Under the pieces are notes generated by a model that made no database searches, had not been told where the DNA came from, and was given only the letters and a program-made list of their open reading frames with translations. From Psychrobacter luti (GTDB taxonomy: Bacteria > Pseudomonadota > Gammaproteobacteria > Pseudomonadales > Moraxellaceae), in assembly GCF_014192115.1 (NCBI RefSeq), contig NZ_JACHXL010000003.1:124001-188000 (forward strand): a stretch of 64,000 nt of DNA, written 5' to 3'. Positions 32,715-42,115 of the stretch are shown here, piece after piece. Position 1 is the stretch's first letter. Every line of letters begins with the position of its first letter. Made by a program: the position numbers and the translations under genes.

Positions 32715-34808
32715 ATGAGTACTATTCTATTTGAACTGGGGTGTGAAGAGCTACCTCCAAAAAGCCTAAAGCCTTTACGTGACGCGCTACAAGCCAGTGT
32801 CACCGAGCAATTGACTGAAGCTGATATCACGTTTGATAGCATCAAAGCCTTTGCTGCTCCGCGTCGTTTGGCGATTCAGATTCAAGGTATTAGCGACAAG
32901 CAACCTGACCGTAGCGAGCAAAAGCGTGGCCCGGCGATTAAAGCGGCGTTTGATGCAGAAGGTAATCCAACCCGCGCGGCAATGGGCTTTGCCAAGGGTT
33001 TAGGTATTGAAGCCAGCGAGCTGATAACCATTAATACCGATAAAGGCGATTATGTGGGCTATGAGCAAGTCATTCATGGTCAAGCGACCACTGAGCTGCT
33101 ACCTGCGATATTCCAAACGGCGCTTGATAACCTGCCAATTGCCAAGCGTATGCGTTCAGGCGCAAGCCGCAATGAGTTTGTACGTCCGGTGCAGTGGGCA
33201 GTCTTGATGCAAGATGGCACTGTCATTGATGCCACTATCCAAGGACATCAGACGGGTACGCAAACCCGTGGTCATCGCTTCCATAGCCCTGATTATCATA
33301 CTATTGCGCACGCCAATGATTATGAGCAACTGCTCGATGGTTTAAAAGTGGTGGCTGATTTTGATAAGCGTCAAATGCTGATTAAAAATCAAGTTAAAGC
33401 GCTGGCCGATGAAGTCAATGCGGATGCTATCGTACCGCAAGATTTATTAGATGAAGTAACCGCGTTGGTTGATTTCCCGATTGCGCTGCGAGCAAACTTT
33501 GAGGCGCGCTTTTTACAAGTCCCGCAAGAAGCGCTTATCTCAACCATGCAAGCCGATCAAAAGTATTTTTGCTTGACCGATAAAGCGGGCAAATTGCAGC
33601 CGTACTTTATTTTTATTACCAATATTGAGTCAAAAGACCCCAATCAAATTATTGAAGGTAATGAGAAAGTCGTGCGCCCGCGTTTAGCCGATGCCGAGTT
33701 TTTCTTCTTACAAGACCAAAAGCAGCCATTATTTGCGCTGACAGAAAGCCTTGAAACGCGCGTCTTCCAAGATAAGCTAGGTACGATTTGGGAAAAATCT
33801 GAGCGTATTGCGAAACTTGCCGCTTTTATCGCTACTTTAATGCAGCAGCAAGGTCGTGATATTAGTATTGATGAAACGGTACGTGCTGCAATTTTGTCCA
33901 AAGCAGACCTGGCAAGCTCGCTCGTCGGTGAATATCCTGAATTGCAAGGTATCGCAGGCACGTATTATGCGCGTTTAAATGGCGAGCCAGAAACAGTCGC
34001 GGCAAGTTTAGAAGAGCAGTATCTGCCCAAGTTCAGTGGTGACGTATTACCGCAGACGCCGATTGGTATTTGCTTAGCTTTGGCTGATCGTTTAGATACG
34101 CTGGTTGGTATTTTTGCCATTGACCAAGCACCAACAGGTTCTAAAGACCCGTTTAGCTTACGTCGTTCAGCGATTGGTATTTTGCGTATTTTGATTGAAA
34201 AGCAGTTACCGATTAACTTGGTGGCTCTCGTTGAGCAAGCGATTAAAGGCTATAGCACGAGCGATGGTAGCAAGATTGCCAAGATGGGCGATACCTTTAC
34301 CCAAGTGATGGCGTTTTTAAATTCACGCTATCGTGCTATGTATACCGAGCAAGGCGTTAGCGTCGATACCATTCAAGCAGTGCAAGCAATCAATCCGCAT
34401 ATGCCGCTTGATTTTGATCAGCGTATTCGCGCCGTACAGACCTTTAGTAAAGTGTCACAAGCTTCAATGTTGGCAGATTCAAACAAACGTGTTGCCAATA
34501 TTTTAGCCAAATCAGAAGTAAGCGTCGCTGATGATGTTGATGAGTCATTGCTAAGTGAGACTGCTGAGCAAGAATTGTATCAAGCTGTTCAGCAAGCGCA
34601 AGCGGCTGTTGAACCGTTGCTAGAAACGGCTGACTATACGCAAGTATTGCAAACACTGGTCAGTTTAGATGCGCCATTGACCCATTTTTTCGCTGATGTC
34701 ATGGTCAACAGTGAAGATGCCGCACTAAAGAACAATCGCTTAGCACTGCTTAAGCAAGTTCGTGCCTTATTCTTAACCGTTGCTGATATCAGTGAGCTGC
34801 AGCTATAG
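32715..34808 (+). CDS. glyS: Glycyl-tRNA synthetase beta subunit
   Basis: A 697-residue protein near the usual 689. The N-terminus STILFELGCEELPPKSLK, the central EFVRPVQWAVLM and the GSKDPFSLRRSAIGILRI region are standard for GlyS, which binds tRNA and completes the alpha2-beta2 enzyme. The C-terminal part (VMVNSEDAALKNNRLALL) belongs to the anticodon-binding domain. A good AGGAG precedes the ATG, and the short gap shows translation with glyQ. A strong terminator follows. Confidence 0.97.
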   Translation: MSTILFELGCEELPPKSLKPLRDALQASVTEQLTEADITFDSIKAFAAPRRLAIQIQGISDKQPDRSEQKRGPAIKAAFDAEGNPTRAAMGFAKGLGIEASELITINTDKGDYVGYEQVIHGQATTELLPAIFQTALDNLPIAKRMRSGASRNEFVRPVQWAVLMQDGTVIDATIQGHQTGTQTRGHRFHSPDYHTIAHANDYEQLLDGLKVVADFDKRQMLIKNQVKALADEVNADAIVPQDLLDEVTALVDFPIALRANFEARFLQVPQEALISTMQADQKYFCLTDKAGKLQPYFIFITNIESKDPNQIIEGNEKVVRPRLADAEFFFLQDQKQPLFALTESLETRVFQDKLGTIWEKSERIAKLAAFIATLMQQQGRDISIDETVRAAILSKADLASSLVGEYPELQGIAGTYYARLNGEPETVAASLEEQYLPKFSGDVLPQTPIGICLALADRLDTLVGIFAIDQAPTGSKDPFSLRRSAIGILRILIEKQLPINLVALVEQAIKGYSTSDGSKIAKMGDTFTQVMAFLNSRYRAMYTEQGVSVDTIQAVQAINPHMPLDFDQRIRAVQTFSKVSQASMLADSNKRVANILAKSEVSVADDVDESLLSETAEQELYQAVQQAQAAVEPLLETADYTQVLQTLVSLDAPLTHFFADVMVNSEDAALKNNRLALLKQVRALFLTVADISELQL

Positions 34809-34892
34809 TTGGTTCATTATAGTTTGAAAGTTATATTTGACAGTCATAGCCCAATAACACTCTGAGCATTTATGCTTTTGATTTACTAATGA

Positions 34893-34926
34893 AAAAAAAC
34901 TGGCTCCATGTGGCCAGTTTTTTATG
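34893..34926 (+). terminator. glyQS terminator
   Basis: A hairpin AAAAAACTGGC / GCCAGTTTTTT with a short loop. Confidence 0.88.
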
Positions 34927-34985
34927 CGCGTATTCTGCAGCGTTAAGTTTATAATGTCTTAGACCCTATTCGAAGGAGCACTGCC

Positions 34986-35312
34986 GTGTTGGCCGTTATT
35001 ATTGTAATTCTTATTATCTGGGCTGTAATGTGGGGCTTTTATAAGTTTATGTATCCGCGCGCGCCCAAAAGTATGATGCCAAAAAAAGGCGATGTAACCA
35101 CGCCGCGTCAGTGCAATTTTTGCGGCAATAGTTTGGCTGAATATCGCGGTGTGTTAGAGCCCAAGCCCATTTCTGTGGAAGAATCAGCAGCAGATTTGGC
35201 GATAAATAGGGACATCGGTAATGATATGAAAGGTCATAAAGAATTGTTCTTTTGCAATTATGAGCATCAAGCGGATTTTCATGCCGGTAAGACTTATCAA
35301 ATAGATGCCTAA
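34986..35312 (+). CDS. Single-span membrane protein with zinc-ribbon-like cysteines (PP0621-like)
   Basis: A 108-residue protein. It has an N-terminal membrane segment (LAVIIVILIIWAVMWGFYKF), then CNFCGNSLAEY and later FFCNYEHQADF, giving a C-x2-C...C-x3-H pattern like small treble-clef or PP0621-type proteins. The match to PP0621 is weak. Function is unknown. The start is GTG, supported by GAAGGAG. It is convergent with zapA, and a shared terminator lies between them. Confidence 0.7.
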   Translation: MLAVIIVILIIWAVMWGFYKFMYPRAPKSMMPKKGDVTTPRQCNFCGNSLAEYRGVLEPKPISVEESAADLAINRDIGNDMKGHKELFFCNYEHQADFHAGKTYQIDA

Positions 35313-35363
35313 ATTTTAAGTCATAAGTGGCAAATCATAAGTCGATAAACTGTTATTTACATT

Positions 35364-35406
35364 AAAAAAGCGCTTAACTTCAGTGAGTTAAGCGCTTGTC
35401 TTTTTA
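35364..35406. terminator. Bidirectional intrinsic terminator before zapA 3' end
   Basis: A stem AAGCGCTTAACT / AGTTAAGCGCTT with a 6-base loop and flanking A and T tracts. Confidence 0.88.
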
Positions 35407-35439
35407 ATGCATCACTAGCAATTTAATATCGGTAGCAGC

Positions 35440-35883
35440 TTATAAAATAGAATGGGCATCTTTCATAATTTTATTTATCAAGGCTTCAGACTGTTTGCTT
35501 TGCTGCAGACGATCTTCTTCATTTCTCTGATTGGTATGGATTTTCTCATACAAATTTAAGCAGCATAGTACAAGTAGACTTTCTTGACTCAGGCTTGGCG
35601 CATCGCGTTTTAGGTCGAGCGCATAGTTATTGATATAAGAAACAGCCGAGTGCAACTCTTCTTGCTCATGCACGGGACAATAAATCGGATAGGTCACGCC
35701 AGCAATCGCCACATCGACCTTTTTGATTTGCGGTTCAGGAGCGCTTGTCGGTTTAGCAGCACTGCTATTTACCACACTGTTATTTGCACTGTTGCTATTT
35801 GTATTACTACTATCAGTGTTCGAATTATTTGGCATTGGTTTTTGTGTTTGACTGTCTACAGGGTTTGCGCGGTCATCGGTCAT
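35440..35883 (-). CDS. zapA: Cell division protein ZapA
   Basis: A 147-residue protein. The C-terminal half (VDVAIAGVTYPIYCPVHEQE and onward, with a long helix ending in LCCLNLYEKIHT) is the ZapA fold, which cross-links FtsZ filaments. The first 50 residues are a low-complexity Asn/Ser linker (NSNTDSSNTNSNSANNS), longer than usual. The gene order UPF0149, small coiled-coil protein, zapA is conserved in many gammaproteobacteria and confirms the call. The usual ssrS (6S RNA) gene is not seen next to it. Confidence 0.87.
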   Translation of the reverse strand: MTDDRANPVDSQTQKPMPNNSNTDSSNTNSNSANNSVVNSSAAKPTSAPEPQIKKVDVAIAGVTYPIYCPVHEQEELHSAVSYINNYALDLKRDAPSLSQESLLVLCCLNLYEKIHTNQRNEEDRLQQSKQSEALINKIMKDAHSIL

Positions 35884-36038
35884 GATAAATCCTACAATAT
35901 ATGTCAGTAAAGTGAGTAATTAACTATCACGGCTATAAATGTGGTAATGATAAACTTAGTGGCTTAATCAGCAAAAAATTAGCAAAAATAGGCAACAAGT
36001 TAAGCGTTATTCATTGCAATCGGCGCCTAATATTCTGC

Positions 36039-36479
36039 TTAGCTTTCTGCTTGATCAATACGGGTTAAGCGCTTTAGTACCACTTGCGTGCGCTCAGCTG
36101 CCAGCTCATTTTTCTTCCTCAAATCGTTATTTTGCTGTTTAATATCGCTGTACTGTTGCTTTAATTCATTATTTTGCTGCTGTAGCTCATTATTTTTTTG
36201 TTGTAATTGGCTAATCTGTTTTTGCAAATTATCTTGCTCTTCGCCTATCATGTGATGTGCTTCGGCAAGGTTTTGATAACGCTTATCTAAATCGCTCAAT
36301 TGTTTTTTGGCACCGTCACGCTCGTTATAGCTGCTGTCGAGTTTGGTTTTTAGCGCGACAAGCTCCTTTGGGTCAGTCATTGGTTGTTGCTTGAGGCTGT
36401 TAAGTTCAGCACTGACAAGCTGATACTGTTTTTTGATGTCGAGTACCATTTTTTCTAATATTCTAAGTTGGTCATACAT
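36039..36479 (-). CDS. Coiled-coil protein beside zapA (TIGR02449/ZapB-like)
   Basis: A 146-residue, almost fully coiled-coil protein rich in Gln and Asn, with heptad-type repeats (QQKNNELQQQNNELKQQ). By position between zapA and UPF0149 it is the counterpart of the short TIGR02449 proteins (about 65-70 residues), but it is twice as long. A role in division with ZapA is inferred from context. The ribosome site is AAGGATAAAAACT. The zapA gene lies 155 bp downstream on the same strand. Confidence 0.68.
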   Translation of the reverse strand: MYDQLRILEKMVLDIKKQYQLVSAELNSLKQQPMTDPKELVALKTKLDSSYNERDGAKKQLSDLDKRYQNLAEAHHMIGEEQDNLQKQISQLQQKNNELQQQNNELKQQYSDIKQQNNDLRKKNELAAERTQVVLKRLTRIDQAES

Positions 36480-36686
36480 AGTCAGTTTTTATCCTTAACA
36501 AGTAAGCGTGAATGAATTTTGTTCTCTGCGTTTAATAATGCCATAGGTGACCGCATAATATCTATATCAACAAAGTAATTGTATGCCGCTTTGTCTCGTT
36601 GCTTTTAGCAATCGCCGCCTTATTCATAACATCGTGCGGCGTTTGTTTATATTTAATACTATTAATCAATAACAAGGACCTCTATT

Positions 36687-37340
36687 ATGAATGATAATAT
36701 CTCTGGCTGGAACACTTGGCTGACTGCGTTTGACGACTGGACTGACGTCTCTATCAGTGAGGTACACGGCTTGATGACGGGGCTGATGACCGCCTGTGAT
36801 GCACCTGATGAGCAGGTATGGGCAAAGGTGTTTGAGGAGCTGAGTTTTGCGCCATTACCTGATGAAGCATTAACATTGTTGACTGAAGAAGCGGAAGACA
36901 CCGTGTTTCAGTTAAAAGATAAAGACGATGCTTATTCGTATACGCCGCTTGTGCCAGATGATGAACATGACTTGTACGAGCGCGTGATGGCTCTGAAACA
37001 GTGGGCAAATGGCTTTATGACTGGTTTCGGTATTACTGACTGTAGTTTGAGTAGCGATGAAAACGAGATGCTATCGGATTTGGCTAAAATCGGTGGGATT
37101 CGTTTAGAAGATGACGAAGACTTTGAAGGTGGTGAAGAGTCTTATCTGCATATTTATGAGTTTGCGCGCATGGTGCCAGTGAGCTTTGCTACCCGTAAGC
37201 GTAAAGCTGTGAAAGATATTGCTTTGATTGCTGGGTTGGCTATCGATGCCAAAACCACCAAAGAGCTACAAGCAGCAGGTAAGTTGCCAAAACCGATGCC
37301 GCCAGTGCTTGATGTGATGAATCAAAACCGTCCTTCATAA
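36687..37340 (+). CDS. UPF0149 (YgfB/YecA) family protein
   Basis: A 217-residue acidic protein. ISEVHGLMTGLMTACDAPDEQV is the UPF0149 N-terminal motif, and ALKQWANGFMTGFGI plus a C-terminal EEDFEGGEES-like acidic stretch and YLHIYEFARMVPVSF follow. YgfB-type proteins have been linked to AmpR/ampDh3 control in Pseudomonas. It is divergent from the coiled-coil gene next to zapA, a common gene order. The ribosome site is AAGGAC. Confidence 0.88.
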   Translation: MNDNISGWNTWLTAFDDWTDVSISEVHGLMTGLMTACDAPDEQVWAKVFEELSFAPLPDEALTLLTEEAEDTVFQLKDKDDAYSYTPLVPDDEHDLYERVMALKQWANGFMTGFGITDCSLSSDENEMLSDLAKIGGIRLEDDEDFEGGEESYLHIYEFARMVPVSFATRKRKAVKDIALIAGLAIDAKTTKELQAAGKLPKPMPPVLDVMNQNRPS

Positions 37341-37463
37341 TAAAGACGCCATCGTAAAAACCAATTGTTATAAAAATCAACTTATCATCAATGCTAGGAT
37401 TTGCTAAGAAGGTATGATGGATTTTAAGAGCCAGCATTGGCTCTTAATAACAGAAGGGAAGCT

Positions 37464-37949
37464 ATGATGATTACTGACAATGATATGATTTATTTGCGCC
37501 GCTGCATTGAGCTTGCTACGGAAGCATTAGAGGCGGGGGATGCGCCGTTTGGTAGCGTATTGGTTGATTGTGATGGCACTATATTACATGAAGATCGTAA
37601 TCGTGCTAATACGGTCGATGCGACTTACCATCCTGAAATTGCCGTGGCAAAATGGGCCGCTCAAAATATGACCCTTGCAGCAAGGGCAAAAGCAGTAGTC
37701 TATACCTCGGGTGAGCATTGTGCCATGTGCTCAGCGGCGCATGCGTGGGCAGGACTTGGTCGTATTGTTTATATCAGCTCATCAAGGCAGCTAAGCGAAT
37801 GGATGAATGAGATGGGCGTGGTAGCAAAATCGCCCATCAATTCATTAAGTATTCAAGAAGTTGCGCCGGATGTATCAGTATATGGTCCGATTGCTGGCTT
37901 AGATGAGGAAATCAAGGCACTGCAACAGCGTTCATTTCAAAAAGACTAA
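37464..37949 (+). CDS. Nucleoside deaminase (CDA-like fold)
   Basis: A 161-residue cytidine-deaminase-fold enzyme. The zinc and catalytic motifs are HPEIAVAKWAA (H-x-E) and EHCAMCSAAHAWAGLGRIVY (C-x2-C). The usual proline before the first cysteine is histidine here. It resembles guanine deaminase or tRNA-adenosine-deaminase-type proteins, but the substrate cannot be set. The frame extends to 37437 (TTG), but the ATG at 37464 has AAGGGAAG upstream and is used. It lies upstream of argE with a gap of about 46 bp. Confidence 0.85.
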   Translation: MMITDNDMIYLRRCIELATEALEAGDAPFGSVLVDCDGTILHEDRNRANTVDATYHPEIAVAKWAAQNMTLAARAKAVVYTSGEHCAMCSAAHAWAGLGRIVYISSSRQLSEWMNEMGVVAKSPINSLSIQEVAPDVSVYGPIAGLDEEIKALQQRSFQKD

Positions 37950-37995
37950 TCAAAAGGCTGGGTCTTTTTATCTTGTAGTACGATAAGGATGTCTT

Positions 37996-39246
37996 ATGAC
38001 GGTAATAAATTACAATAAAGGTAAAGAGCGAGCAACGCCTCATGCTAGTTATCCTACTGCCAATTATCCCACTGACAGCATTGACTGGCTAACACGGCTG
38101 ATTGCTTTTGATACGGTCAGTCGCCATTCAAACTTAGCACTCATTGAAGATGTGCAAGCTTACTGTGAGCAATTAGGCTTAACAGTAGATTTGACCTTTA
38201 ATGACGTTAAAAATAAAGCCAATTTATTTGTTACTGTCCCAGCAGGGGCAAACACTGACGAAGTCAATCACGGTCTCGTGCTATCTGGTCATACTGATGT
38301 CGTACCTGTCGATGGTCAACACTGGACCTCGGAGCCGTTCACCGCGGCGATACGCGGCGACAAGCTATACGGACGCGGCGCTTGTGATATGAAGGGGTTT
38401 ATTGCCTGTGCGTTGACGCTATTGCCACAAGCGGTACAGCTATCTAATGCAGGCAAGCTACGTCGTCCATTGCATTTGGCGTTGTCATTTGATGAAGAAG
38501 TTGGTTGCTTGGGCGCGCCATTGATATTGGCCGATTTAAAGGCGCGCGGTATCACACCTGACTACTGTATCGTTGGTGAGCCAACCAATATGGCGATGGT
38601 GGTGGCACATAAAGGCATCGCGGTTTACCGTTGCCGCGTCCATGGCAAGTCTGCGCATTCATCATTGACTGCGCAGGGTGTCAACGCCATTAGCTATGCC
38701 AGTCGTTTGATTGGTTATGTTGATGAATTGGCAGAACAGATTAGTCATCGAAGCGATAACGATGCGCTGTTTGATGTGCCTTACTCGACATTGTCTGTAG
38801 GTACCATACAAGGTGGGACGGCGACCAATATTGTCCCCAATCTATGCGAGTTTACCTTTGACTATCGTAATCTGCCGCATATGACGCAAGACGATATCCT
38901 TGTACCAATTCAGGCAAAAGTTGCAGAGCTAAACGCGCAAATGCAAGCACGTTCGCCAGAGACGGGAATTGAGTTGCTACAAGAAGAAAGTGTACCAGCG
39001 ATGACCGATAGCGACAGCGCCGAGCTACAAGCCTTAATAGCAGCTCTGACGGGCGATGATACACGTCATAAAGTTGCTTATGCGACGGAAGGTGGTCAAT
39101 TTACCAATGGTGGCATCCCAACGATCATCTGTGGCCCCGGCAGTATTGAGCAGGCACATAAAGCCGATGAGTATGTGGCGCTAAATGAGATGGCACGCTG
39201 TGATGGGTTTTTACAAAAGCTGCTAAACAGCTGTGCCAGCAATTGA
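37996..39246 (+). CDS. argE: Acetylornithine deacetylase
   Basis: A 416-residue M20-family deacetylase. Metal and catalytic residues lie in SGHTDVVPVDG, GRGACDMKGFIA, FDEEVGCLGAP and the C-terminal GPGSIEQAHKADEYV. This matches ArgE of the arginine pathway (E. coli 383 residues), with about 20 extra N-terminal residues. The start has AAGGATG seven bases upstream. Confusion with DapE is unlikely because the pattern around GPGSIEQAH is of ArgE type. A hairpin with a T-run (39290-39322) ends the transcript. Confidence 0.93.
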   Translation: MTVINYNKGKERATPHASYPTANYPTDSIDWLTRLIAFDTVSRHSNLALIEDVQAYCEQLGLTVDLTFNDVKNKANLFVTVPAGANTDEVNHGLVLSGHTDVVPVDGQHWTSEPFTAAIRGDKLYGRGACDMKGFIACALTLLPQAVQLSNAGKLRRPLHLALSFDEEVGCLGAPLILADLKARGITPDYCIVGEPTNMAMVVAHKGIAVYRCRVHGKSAHSSLTAQGVNAISYASRLIGYVDELAEQISHRSDNDALFDVPYSTLSVGTIQGGTATNIVPNLCEFTFDYRNLPHMTQDDILVPIQAKVAELNAQMQARSPETGIELLQEESVPAMTDSDSAELQALIAALTGDDTRHKVAYATEGGQFTNGGIPTIICGPGSIEQAHKADEYVALNEMARCDGFLQKLLNSCASN

Positions 39247-39289
39247 TACAATAGGCAGCAAGTAGTTCTTTCCAACATATATGAGCATA

Positions 39290-39322
39290 AAATACACCGT
39301 CTTTATGGCGGTGTTTATTTTT
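39290..39322 (+). terminator. argE terminator
   Basis: Arms ACACCG and CGGTGT with a 9-base loop, then TTTATTTTTT. Confidence 0.7.
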
Positions 39323-39373
39323 TAAGCATTAAGCATTTAAATTTTTCTATTAATAAAAAGTAGGGGTTAGTTG

Positions 39374-40114
39374 ATGTCTTGGCATCTGTTTGCGGTATTT
39401 TTTGCAAGTACGTTTTTTATTTCAGCGACCCCTGGGCCGAATATGCTGCTGGCATTCCAGTATGGTATGAATTATGGCGTGAAGCGCACCTTATGGACGC
39501 TGTCAGGTCTGAGTTTGGGTTTGTTTTTACTACTACTATCGACATTGCTAGGCTTGGATGTGATTAGCCGCCAGTCGCCTTGGGTGCTGACCGTTATTAA
39601 AGCTGTGGGCGCCGCCTACTTAATCTATCTGGGCATCAGCTCGTGGTGCGATGCTGGTGATAGTAGTTTGATGAGCGATGCCCGTGAAATGGGCGAGGAA
39701 GTCGCAGCTGACTATCCCGATACGATGTCAGCTGTGACTGATAAAACAACGCCACAGCCCCGCTCACTATCTAGTGCGGCGGTGGTCAAAGTATCGCCGA
39801 GCAATATGACCTTATTTCGTACCGGTATTTGGGTGTCGCTGTCTAATCCAAAAGCGATCTTGTTTTTTGCCGCGTTTTTCCCCAAATTCATTAATTTTAG
39901 TGCGCCGCTATGGCCGCAATATATTTTATTGACAGCAGGGCTGTTTTTAAGCGAGACAATTTGGCAAATCGTTTATACCCTAGGTGGTACAAAGCTGGCA
40001 AGTTGGCTAGATGTTGGTAATCGTTTAGCGTGGTTAAATCGTGCGTGCGGGGTAATTTTTCTGTTAATTGCAGCGGCTTTATTGGCTGAAGTATTTAATG
40101 GTTTTATGAGTTAA
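39374..40114 (+). CDS. LysE/RhtB family amino acid exporter
   Basis: About 246 residues with five to six membrane segments. The N-terminal FFISATPGPNMLLAFQYGMNYGVKRTL is the LysE/RhtB signature, and LSNPKAILFFAAFFPKF is the second. A hydrophilic loop of about 45 residues (around 100-145) separates helices three and four and is longer than usual. Exported substrate unknown; homoserine, threonine or other amino acids are typical. The start ATG at 39374 follows a TTG and has AGGGG upstream. Confidence 0.9.
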   Translation: MSWHLFAVFFASTFFISATPGPNMLLAFQYGMNYGVKRTLWTLSGLSLGLFLLLLSTLLGLDVISRQSPWVLTVIKAVGAAYLIYLGISSWCDAGDSSLMSDAREMGEEVAADYPDTMSAVTDKTTPQPRSLSSAAVVKVSPSNMTLFRTGIWVSLSNPKAILFFAAFFPKFINFSAPLWPQYILLTAGLFLSETIWQIVYTLGGTKLASWLDVGNRLAWLNRACGVIFLLIAAALLAEVFNGFMS

Positions 40115-40148
40115 AAGGCTATTGCTTTTTGAAACTGTTATGACTCAC

Positions 40149-40187
40149 AAAAAAGCCGTTCACTATTTAATAGTAAACGGCTTTTTT
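40149..40187. terminator. Bidirectional intrinsic terminator, lysE-like / miaB
   Basis: A stem AAAAAAGCCGTT / AACGGCTTTTTT with an extra paired inner part (ACTATT/AATAGT). Confidence 0.92.
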
Positions 40188-40209
40188 ATTGATTCAGTGT
40201 CTTAAATGT

Positions 40210-41712
40210 TTAAGCCAACACTTCGATTAGCTCGCCTTTCACCATATGCGGGCTGACAAAATCGGTAATACGCACACTCACGATTTTACCAAGTAGCTCA
40301 TCCATTTTATCAACGTCATAAGGGAACATAACCGTACGTGTGTTATCGGCTGTACCAATTAAGCAATCAGGATGACGATTAGCAATTTGTTCGACCAAGA
40401 CGCGAGTGGTGGTACCGACCATCTCATGGGTTTTGGCAAGCGTTGAGTCGATAATGACTTTTTGGAATTCTGCCAAACGCTCTTTCTTAGTTTTAAAGCT
40501 CACATCATCCGGCAACTCTGCTGCTGGCGTGCCTGGACGTTTAGAGTAGATAAAACTATAAGAGTGATCGAAATTTAATTCTTTTGCTAGATTTAAAGTA
40601 TCTTGGAAGTCTTGCTCAGTCTCACCGGGGAAGCCAATGATAAAGTCGCTCGACAAATGAATATCAGGACGAATGGCTTTAAGCTTATTAATCTGATTGA
40701 TATAAACATCAATAGTATGGTTGCGCTTCATCGCTGCCAAGATAGCGTTTGAGCCACTTTGTACTGGCAAATGCAAATGTGATACCAGTTCTGGCAATTG
40801 CGCATAAGCATCGATGATATCATCGGTAAACTCGAGCGGATGACTGGTGGTATAACGAATACGCTCAACGCCATCAACGTGCGATACATAATGCAGCAGT
40901 TCTGCGAAACGGCAAATACTGCCGTCATCTTTTTCGCCGCGATAGCCATTGACGTTTTGGCCAAGTAAATTAATTTCGCGCACACCTTGAGCGGCAAGAC
41001 TATCAATTTCAGCCAATACATCATCTAGTGGACGTGATAATTCTTCCCCACGGGTATAAGGCACGACACAAAACGAGCAATATTTTGAGCAGCCTTCCAT
41101 GATGGACACAAAGGCTTTATAACCTTCTACTCTTGGCTCTGGCAGAAAATCAAACTTTTCGATACTTGGGAATGAGACATCCACTGTACCAATGCGATTT
41201 TTAGGCGAGATTTCACGCTGTTCGTGAGACTGGTCATACAGCTCTGGCAAACGGTGCAAGGTTTGTGGACCAAAAACCATATCGACATAGGGTGCGCGTT
41301 TTTGGATGTTGTCACCTTCTTGAGAAGCGACGCAGCCGCCAACACCGATGACTAAATCTGGACGTTTTTCTTTCAATTTGCGCCAGCGACCCAATTCTGA
41401 AAAAACCTTTTCTTGCGCTTTTTCGCGAATTGAGCAGGTATTCATTAAGAGCACATCGGCTTCATCGATATCGTGCGTCACTTCCATACCATGCGAATCA
41501 CCAAGTACGTCGAGCATTTTGCCAGAGTCATAAACATTCATCTGACAGCCCTGGGTAGTCACAAAGACTTTTTTTGGCGCGCCATTGACTGATGTTTGGG
41601 CTATTGATTTTTGGACAGAGCTTGGCGCTTTGAGTGCCGTAACGGCAGGCGCAGTAACCGTTGTGTCAACAGCAGCGTCATCGATGCGGGGATTAAATAC
41701 AGTAACACTCAT
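40210..41712 (-). CDS. miaB: tRNA-2-methylthio-N6-isopentenyladenosine synthase MiaB
   Basis: A 500-residue radical-SAM methylthiotransferase. The N-terminal UPF0004 domain has C56 ([11 protein letters not shown]), C93 ([12 protein letters not shown]) and C127 (VGGCVAS). The radical-SAM cluster is CSKYCSFC (C208, C212, C215). A C-terminal TRAM domain ends the protein. It modifies A37 of tRNAs reading UNN codons. It carries about 45 N-terminal residues rich in Val, Thr and Ala that are absent from E. coli MiaB. The gene stands alone between terminators. Confidence 0.97.
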   Translation of the reverse strand: MSVTVFNPRIDDAAVDTTVTAPAVTALKAPSSVQKSIAQTSVNGAPKKVFVTTQGCQMNVYDSGKMLDVLGDSHGMEVTHDIDEADVLLMNTCSIREKAQEKVFSELGRWRKLKEKRPDLVIGVGGCVASQEGDNIQKRAPYVDMVFGPQTLHRLPELYDQSHEQREISPKNRIGTVDVSFPSIEKFDFLPEPRVEGYKAFVSIMEGCSKYCSFCVVPYTRGEELSRPLDDVLAEIDSLAAQGVREINLLGQNVNGYRGEKDDGSICRFAELLHYVSHVDGVERIRYTTSHPLEFTDDIIDAYAQLPELVSHLHLPVQSGSNAILAAMKRNHTIDVYINQINKLKAIRPDIHLSSDFIIGFPGETEQDFQDTLNLAKELNFDHSYSFIYSKRPGTPAAELPDDVSFKTKKERLAEFQKVIIDSTLAKTHEMVGTTTRVLVEQIANRHPDCLIGTADNTRTVMFPYDVDKMDELLGKIVSVRITDFVSPHMVKGELIEVLA

Positions 41713-42115
41713 AAGCGAAGTCCATGATTGACTAAAAATATAGCGGGGTAGGCGATTAACTGGTGGCGTATTTTATCACAACCTCGCCCCAATGTGAAAA
41801 GTTAGCGTACGCTTATAGGGATAATTATGCTAGATTATTTATAATAGTATCAAATGCTTACCTAGTATTATTCAATAATAAATGCTATTAATTACGATTG
41901 TCACTGTTTTAAGCGTCGTAACACCTCCGTGTTACGCAGGGCTATCCGATTTATTAACGAAAAGTAAAGCTTATGGTTGAATGTGCAACGAGTATAGTAT
42001 GATGAAAACAACCATAGCTGCACTATTGTTTAAATGAGTGTTTTGACCAGGATGGAAACATCATTTAAACCTCTATTGAAACAATTTATTTAGACTTATT
42101 ATAAAGAGAATTCGT
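41713..42115. other. miaB-slt divergent intergenic region
   Basis: 403 bases. It contains a compact hairpin, CGTAACAC-CTCC-GTGTTACG (41917-41936), and a long one at 42028-42070 (see the separate feature). Neither is followed by a T-run. Promoters for both divergent genes should lie here; none is clear. Confidence 0.5.
42028..42070 (+). promoter_or_regulatory. Long hairpin in the slt leader
   Basis: A perfect 10-bp inverted repeat GTTTAAATGA (42028-42037) / TCATTTAAAC (42061-42070). The stem continues inward with TGTTT (42039-42043) / AAACA (42056-42060) after a single bulged base. This 15-bp stem ends 46 bp before the slt start codon. No T-tract, so it is not a terminator; an operator or mRNA structure is possible. 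Confidence 0.45.

Noticed and set aside
35313-35439. 6S RNA (ssrS) expected next to zapA
   Set aside because: The gap is only 127 bases and is filled by a terminator; it is too short for the about 180-base RNA.
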